Under the pieces are notes generated by a model that made no database searches, had not been told where the DNA came from, and was given only the letters and a program-made list of their open reading frames with translations. Both the position numbers and the translations under genes were made by a program. From Beroe forskalii (taxonomy: Eukaryota; Ctenophora; Nuda; Beroida; Beroidae), in contig WFMF01000028.1 of the NCBI GenBank assembly GCA_011033025.1, forward strand, positions 620,001-684,000: 64,000 nt of DNA, written 5' to 3'. Of this stretch, positions 58,463 to 64,000 are shown piece by piece (the first letter of the stretch is position 1; every line of letters begins with the position of its first letter).

Positions 58463-59330
58463 TCTCAAACACATCACTTTACTGTGAGTTATAGTGGTTC
58501 TTTATCCTTTTATCGAACCGATATGTTTTGAAGTCACAATGAGAAGCTTCGAAAAAGAAATAATTTGTTTATTATTTTGTTTGCTTTTATTTTTGATTGC
58601 TTAGTCTCTACCGTACCCGTTGTTGTTTTTGTTGTTGTTTTCTTTACTGTAAGACAAAGACCTTTCAATCCCTATAGTTTCAAAAATACTTGGTATTCGG
58701 TCCAATATCTTGTGGAGGCCGCATTTAATTGAATAATCCATTTTCAATGCTCGCCATTTTCATGGTTTTTAAGATCTGAAGTTGAAAATTTGTTAAGAAT
58801 ATTCTTTGAATTTAAATTCTCGATAGATTTAAATCCGATCGTTTGATATATCTAGTTGCGTATGTACTGTCTGTGATATCTCTTAGTATTCGTATTTAAC
58901 AATGAATAATAGTTATTCAGTAGTATCTGTAGGTACTTCTTCACCGCCTTTTGTTTTGACTTTCTAACGCACCAGCCTTTCTTTCCTTGACTGGTATGTT
59001 CACGCAAAAGTAATGGAATTAGCGTCATTTTCACGGTTCAAAAATGTCAAATTGTTGAAGTTGAGCCATCTCTTTATTATCGTAAGCTGATTTTTATAGT
59101 TCAGAAAAAGAGCATCATTGAATCAACGCAAAGTTCATTTATATTGACTTACAAGCGTCTCGTTAGTAATTTCCAGTTATTTAGCTTTGAATTGGATATT
59201 AATTGTTCAAGATATGTTCAAGATATATGTAGAAGATTTATGAACTTTCTGGTTGTCAATTATGCGTACCACTTTCTGAATAACCGTTTGATATTGACAA
59301 CTTACCCAGACATCCCCTCGACATTGCCTT

Positions 59331-59520
59331 ATCACAAGGTTCGGTGGTTCACTCAGCCGAGTGTACAGGCAACTGTGCGGGAGGATTAAATGAGGAGCTG
59401 CCCATTGCAGCGAAGTCTCGGGCGAATTAAGTATGGATTACACTTCCTTAATCGTCACTGTCTTAATTACCTTGAACCCTTCGATTCCTGTCCTTGGCTG
59501 CACATTGATGTTATAAAAGT
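59331..59520 (+). mobile_element. SINE body, 5'-truncated
   Basis: Shares with 8980-9150 (reverse) a body including GAGGAGCTGCCCATTGCAGC and GTATGGATTACACT. No tRNA-like head. Confidence 0.75.
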
Positions 59521-59888
59521 AAACCTTCTGCCGTAAAAATATAAAATTAAAATGTATTGTTATTTGTCTTCTTGTGTCTGCATCGCTGTGTTCTTTTCAA
59601 GTTCGCATCATTTCAAATGTTACTGTCCCTGTTAAAGGAACCCAGTGGAACATTCCAGTAAAGTAAAGACCAGCCTGGTGGTAAAACTCGCTACTTTGGG
59701 GCCTGGTAACTACCTCACCCACCTATAGGCTAATCTAGAGCTCTACTGTAATACAACTAACACAGGGTTAGATTAAAACACTATAACAACCAGTAGGTAC
59801 AATGTGTACTGCCCTTTCCACATGTCTTGTTAAACCTCCTTTAACACAACCTATATAACTAACACCCCCTCCTGACTGATAGGGGATC

Positions 59889-59931
59889 CTACGTCACCAA
59901 CTTGTCTCTCTGAGCTATGATAGTGACGTCA
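59889..59931. promoter_or_regulatory. CRE-pair module (35 bp)
   Basis: CTACGTCA at 59889 and TGACGTCA at 59924. Interior CCAACTTGTCTCTCTGAGC. Confidence 0.5.
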
Positions 59932-60039
59932 TATATCCCAATACCTGCTGCATCCTGTTAGCAAGTTAACACTAGATATACTTGACAGGAGAGTTTCCTC
60001 AGTGTGTACCTCTCTATAGAGATTTCACTTGGTGGAATG

Positions 60040-60530
60040 CGCAGGACCTTTACCTGCAATAATCGCTGGCGATATGTGTTAGCGGTTTCTGACCTACTCG
60101 TCAATAATCGCTGGCCATGTTCTATCGGTTTCTGACCTACCCGTCAACAATCGCCGGCCATGTTCTAGCGGTTTCTGACCTACCCGTCAACAATCGCCGG
60201 CCATGTTCTAGCGGTTTCTTACCTACTCGTCAGTAATCGCCGGCCATGTTCTAGCGGTTTCTTACCTACTCGTCAGTAATCGCTGGCCATGTTCTAGCGG
60301 TTTCTTACCTACTCGCCAGTAATCGCTGGCGTGTTCTAGCGGTTTCTGACCTACTCGTCAATAATCGCTGGCGTATTCTATTGGTTGTCAACCCGATCCT
60401 AAATAATAGCAGGCGTATTCTATCGGTTATTCGGTTGTCACACGCTCGTAAATAATCGCTGGTGATAATCTATCGATTTTTGATCTACTTGTCAATAATC
60501 GCCGGCGATTGTCTATCGATTTCTTCCAGT
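60040..60530. repeat. 43-bp minisatellite
   Basis: About eleven units with AATCGCTGGCCATGTTCTAG and CGGTTTCTGACCTACTCGT, more diverged at the 3' end. Confidence 0.95.
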
Positions 60531-60731
60531 GATTTCAATATATTTTTTAACCGATTTAACAAACTCGATAATAAATTTCACTCCGAGAAAAATGAGCCTT
60601 TACCAACCGTCAAAGAATCGTGAATCGCTTTCTTTCTCGTATAAATTCATCATCGTTTATGTTTTTGTGGTTTTCAGACCATTCGTGTATCTCTGGTGAT
60701 TTTCTTGCCCACGTCTCGGTCTTGACATTGA

Positions 60732-60774
60732 CCAATCAACGCGCGAGTTTAAGGTCAATTCGTGCACTGATTGG
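60732..60774. promoter_or_regulatory. CCAAT/ATTGG dyad, 38 bp
   Basis: CCAATCAACGCGCGAG at 60732 and ATTGG at 60770. Confidence 0.45.
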
Positions 60775-60940
60775 TCATATTCTCAACGGATCATCCGTGA
60801 TTTAGCAATAGATTAATTATCACTTCTTCAGTCAAAACGAAATAGCCATGATAGATTTGCCGCTTTTGATGGGCTTTGTGCTCATCTGCTGCCAATATTA
60901 TACTTGGGGGTACTAAATTGGGGGGTGGGGACGATTTATA

Positions 60941-61270
60941 ATGACATTAAGCAAACAAATCGAAAACGAAACTCAAAAAGAAAATTATCGAAAAATACAT
61001 TTCCTCGCAGAATATTGTCTCTTAGAAGCGATGTTAAATTATTGTTACCGTGCAACATGTCGCCAACGAATGTCAAATAATGTCGAAATAATGCATCGGA
61101 GTATAAGGTTTAATAGTGCTTGTAAAATTAATTCTATAGAACGATTTAATCCTAATAGAGTGACTTTATTATCACGTAAACCACGTGTGTATTATTTCAA
61201 GTCATTTAAATTGAGATCTTTAGATGTATTCATACGGAGGATTCATTGCATGCTGCAACCCCTAGACTGA
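60941..61270 (+). other. Unsupported 109-aa ORF
   Basis: Longest open frame of the right part, rich in Arg, Asn, Lys and Cys. No domain, signal peptide or splice context recognised. Chance cannot be excluded in DNA of this composition. Confidence 0.15.
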
Positions 61271-64000
61271 CTATTTACGTGGTTATTTTCTATTCATTTC
61301 CCGCAGGGGGTTACCACCCTGACCAGGGCAGGAATTAATCATTGCTCTAATCCGACAGCCCGTCATGGCGCGTATATCTGCTATTCATCACGTCTTTTGG
61401 TTAGGCAGTGTAACTTGCTAGCAAATAAATCAATAAATTGCAGTCTGGACTCTGGATCTTATACGCACGTCACATGAGGTTTATCGCGTGACGAGTTTTC
61501 CTAAAATATCAGGGCGAAAACCATGTCAAACAAAAGCTAAATCAGCAAACGGCTTGAAAATAAAATAATCGGACTAGTAAATGGGGGAAGGTACGACTTT
61601 TCACCCCACTTCGTAGCCCTAACGCAGGCTCTCAACCAGACCATTGTGTGGAAACATTTCTAGATAAAGTTAGATCAATTGAGATGTTCTGTTCCCCATA
61701 ACGGGCGTGCTTTCTCCTTGTTTAATTTAGATGATTGGGTACTAGCACCTATTGGTGATTAGAGTAGTCGCTACTCCTGAACCATGAACTATAACGAAAC
61801 ATGTATCACACTGGTGGCACAACTATCACAGCAATTTCATTAGTGGTGTTACATGTAGGAGATCAAATCACTGTAGTTTTGAAGCAGCAGTTGGTTTATC
61901 ATGGGTTTTATATAATAGCAAGACTTGCTCTGTCTCTGGCTTTCAACTGATCAGTGTTCGGAAACTAAGCCCGAACCAAATAATAGCCTTGATCTTTATT
62001 TTTAACCTCATATTTGTATGCTTAGATGGATGTCGCGCATTCTGAGAACGCCTTTTGAAATTTGTACATAACCGCCGTAATTTGTACGTACCTGTTACTT
62101 TGAAAATATAAATTATCAAAGTTGGCTCCTGTCCAAAAAATGGTCAAAAATGACGAATTTCAAATTTCAAAAGTTCGTATTTTCATTTCTGAGGCCTAAA
62201 TCAAAAATTTGACGATGAAAAGTTTTGTTCTATGCCCTAAAACACAACTACCAAGTTTCAAGGGTTTTCCTCAAAAACTGAAGGAGGAAATAGTTTTTAA
62301 AGATGATTTTCGGCAAATTGCATTAGAGGTTTGCGCGCGCACTGTGATTACAGGCGAAATCACGATCTGAAAAATGCATAACCTTCTGGTAAAAACCTAC
62401 TGGTAGCTGGCGTTCTCCTCTCTCAGAAACTACAAAAACCTGAAAACTGACCTCGGACACCCCGGCCCCCTTAACACGTACCTAAATAGCGCCGCGCGTC
62501 TCGGAAATTACAGAAAGATCCTCATTTCTCGAACCTGCTGCACACTTGTTTTCCTTTGCACCGCGGCGACTGGAAAAGGTCACTCTTATCTCCTGGAACT
62601 CCTGGAACTGTCATTGATACTATCAGAAACACGTGAAATGCTGTTGTTGTCACATATCAAGGCTATAAAGCCCTCCAATCTGCTCATGCTTAGACTCCGG
62701 GAACCTTTTAACTCTTACTGAGACGAAATCGGAAGCGCGCCCTTGATGCTTTGTCTTTTTCACGGTAACTGATACTACTGACTCCTTCATCAACTTTACA
62801 ACTATTTATATAGTGGGAGCATGTCTGGTGTTTCACACATGAGATTTGTCTTGTGACTAATCTATGCGGGTAGATTTGATAGGCAGTGAAGATGACGTCA
62901 TTAACATGGCTCTGTGCGGTGTGTTGATGACGTCACCACACCTACCTCACGAGCTTAGCAACAGTGTTTCTATTGACATTATATCCTGGTTAAACAGGCG
63001 TCTATTCCTGTGTACTTTGTGTGTTAATACCGTAGTGAACAATGGCATTTCTGCTGTATTGCAGCAAAGAGAAGAGTTAAAATACTGAAAGAGGGAGGAG
63101 TAATGGAGCTACAACCGTTATAATTTGTAGAAATTCAAGTAAAAATAATACGATGAAAGAATTTGGGGTATGAGCCGCTGCAGTTTGATCCTGAAAAGAA
63201 GAATGCTGTATATACATCACATGAACTACTGAATTAATGAAGGAATGTTGCATATAATATAGAGATTAAAATGTACCTCAAAAGCTCCTTTCTAGAGAGA
63301 AGCCAGGACGCTGCTCAGTTCGTGATATACTGTACTTTGTAGCTGCATACCCCTTAGGGCTTTCTGTGTTATTCTGCATGTGCCAGATAATATACTGTCA
63401 CTAAGCCAGGAAAATTCATGTCTTTTTAAATACTTTTAGCTAACAGTTTCAATAAAAGGGCTCATTTTATATAAATAAGGAAATGCAAGGTTCGGCTACG
63501 GCTCACCTTAACACCTCACATTCTAACGGCATAACAGGCTATTTAACAATAGCGGCATAAATAGCAGGGATTGTGCAGTCTGTCAATATATGTTACGATT
63601 ATATACTCCCGAGTCTGTCAATTTGTTGACTTGTTTTGTCAGAGTTGTGCGGCGTGATTACCATGACTGGAACCCAGTGTCCTGTAGTCTGTAGCTTGGA
63701 GTTAGAGTGGAATGCATCCAATGAACAGGAACGTAGGAGTCTGCCGTGTGGAAACACTGGAATCTGCAGCGTGGAATGCAATGAATACTGCTCTCTTGGC
63801 TACTCCAATGGCCAGTCGACTCTTCCTTTCTTTTCTCTTCCTATTCTTTTTCTTTTAATTGCCTCTCCGTATAGGAAGATGGCAAATGGCAATCGAGGGA
63901 GTCAGAGATATCCATGATCCTTGCAATAAGTCCTTCTGTCATTGATTTGATGAATTGCAACCGTTGATAATGAGATTATGTCATGCTGCTTCCAAATCAT
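61271..64000. other. No gene recognised apart from the CRE module
   Basis: Mixed composition. An open frame at 63636-63917 is Cys-rich at first but has no recognisable fold and ends in low-complexity hydrophobic sequence; not called. Confidence 0.4.
62893..62935. promoter_or_regulatory. CRE-pair module (35 bp), perfect
   Basis: TGACGTCA at 62893 and 62928. Interior TTAACATGGCTCTGTGCG, then GTTGA. Confidence 0.55.

Overview
The window is nuclear DNA of an animal. It is AT-rich and intron-bearing, has no bacterial-style operons, and is heavily loaded with foldback and TTAA-type DNA transposons, a tRNA-derived SINE, a dead LINE and many mini- and microsatellites. I cannot name the species from sequence alone; a marine invertebrate would fit. 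Only one gene can be supported: a rhodopsin-type (class A) G protein-coupled receptor on the minus strand. I assembled it by hand from small exons; splice sites and reading phases agree at every junction. It encodes 412 residues from one 5' untranslated exon and nine coding exons.

The gene sits in a partial tandem duplication of about 18 kb. Unit 1 (4016-21981) and unit 2 (21988-40744) each carry a candidate promoter, a 5' UTR exon and coding exons E2-E9 (TM1 through the third intracellular loop). The last coding exon, E10 (TM6, TM7 and C-tail; 3336-3845), lies just outside the duplication and exists once. Two head cassettes therefore compete for one tail. The far cassette (unit 2) is open in every exon. 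The near one (unit 1) has two 2-bp deletions in exon E6 that shift the frame. The other exons differ only at synonymous sites.

Layout: 1-3335 is gene-poor, with palindrome-rich repeats, two foldbacks and the probable 3' UTR. 3336-14560 holds E10 and cassette 1; its 5' intron is interrupted by TTAA element A (7899-13659). 14585-14890 is candidate promoter 1. TTAA element B (15811-18679) lies upstream of it. Unit 2 lacks both elements, and intact empty TTAA sites remain there. Unit 2 has its own insertions: a 3.6-kb foldback carrying a dead LINE (22981-26577), two copies of a 410-bp element without target duplication, a 3.7-kb long-TIR element (33368-37061), and a 600-bp CCGG-rich element (39048-39647) flanked by a duplication of about 285 bp. 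40745-64000 has no convincing gene. It holds a 47/48-bp satellite, other tandem arrays, a 1.2-kb foldback, a third copy of the 410-bp element, and a scattered set of two regulatory-like modules: pairs of CRE-like octamers exactly 35 bp apart, and CCAAT/ATTGG dyads 38 (once 48) bp apart.

Most interesting: the two-head, one-tail receptor locus; two TTAA elements that share termini but each carry a private array of 16-19-bp palindromes; and the fixed-spacing CRE and CCAAT modules. All statements come from reading the sequence; no alignment, search or expression data were available.
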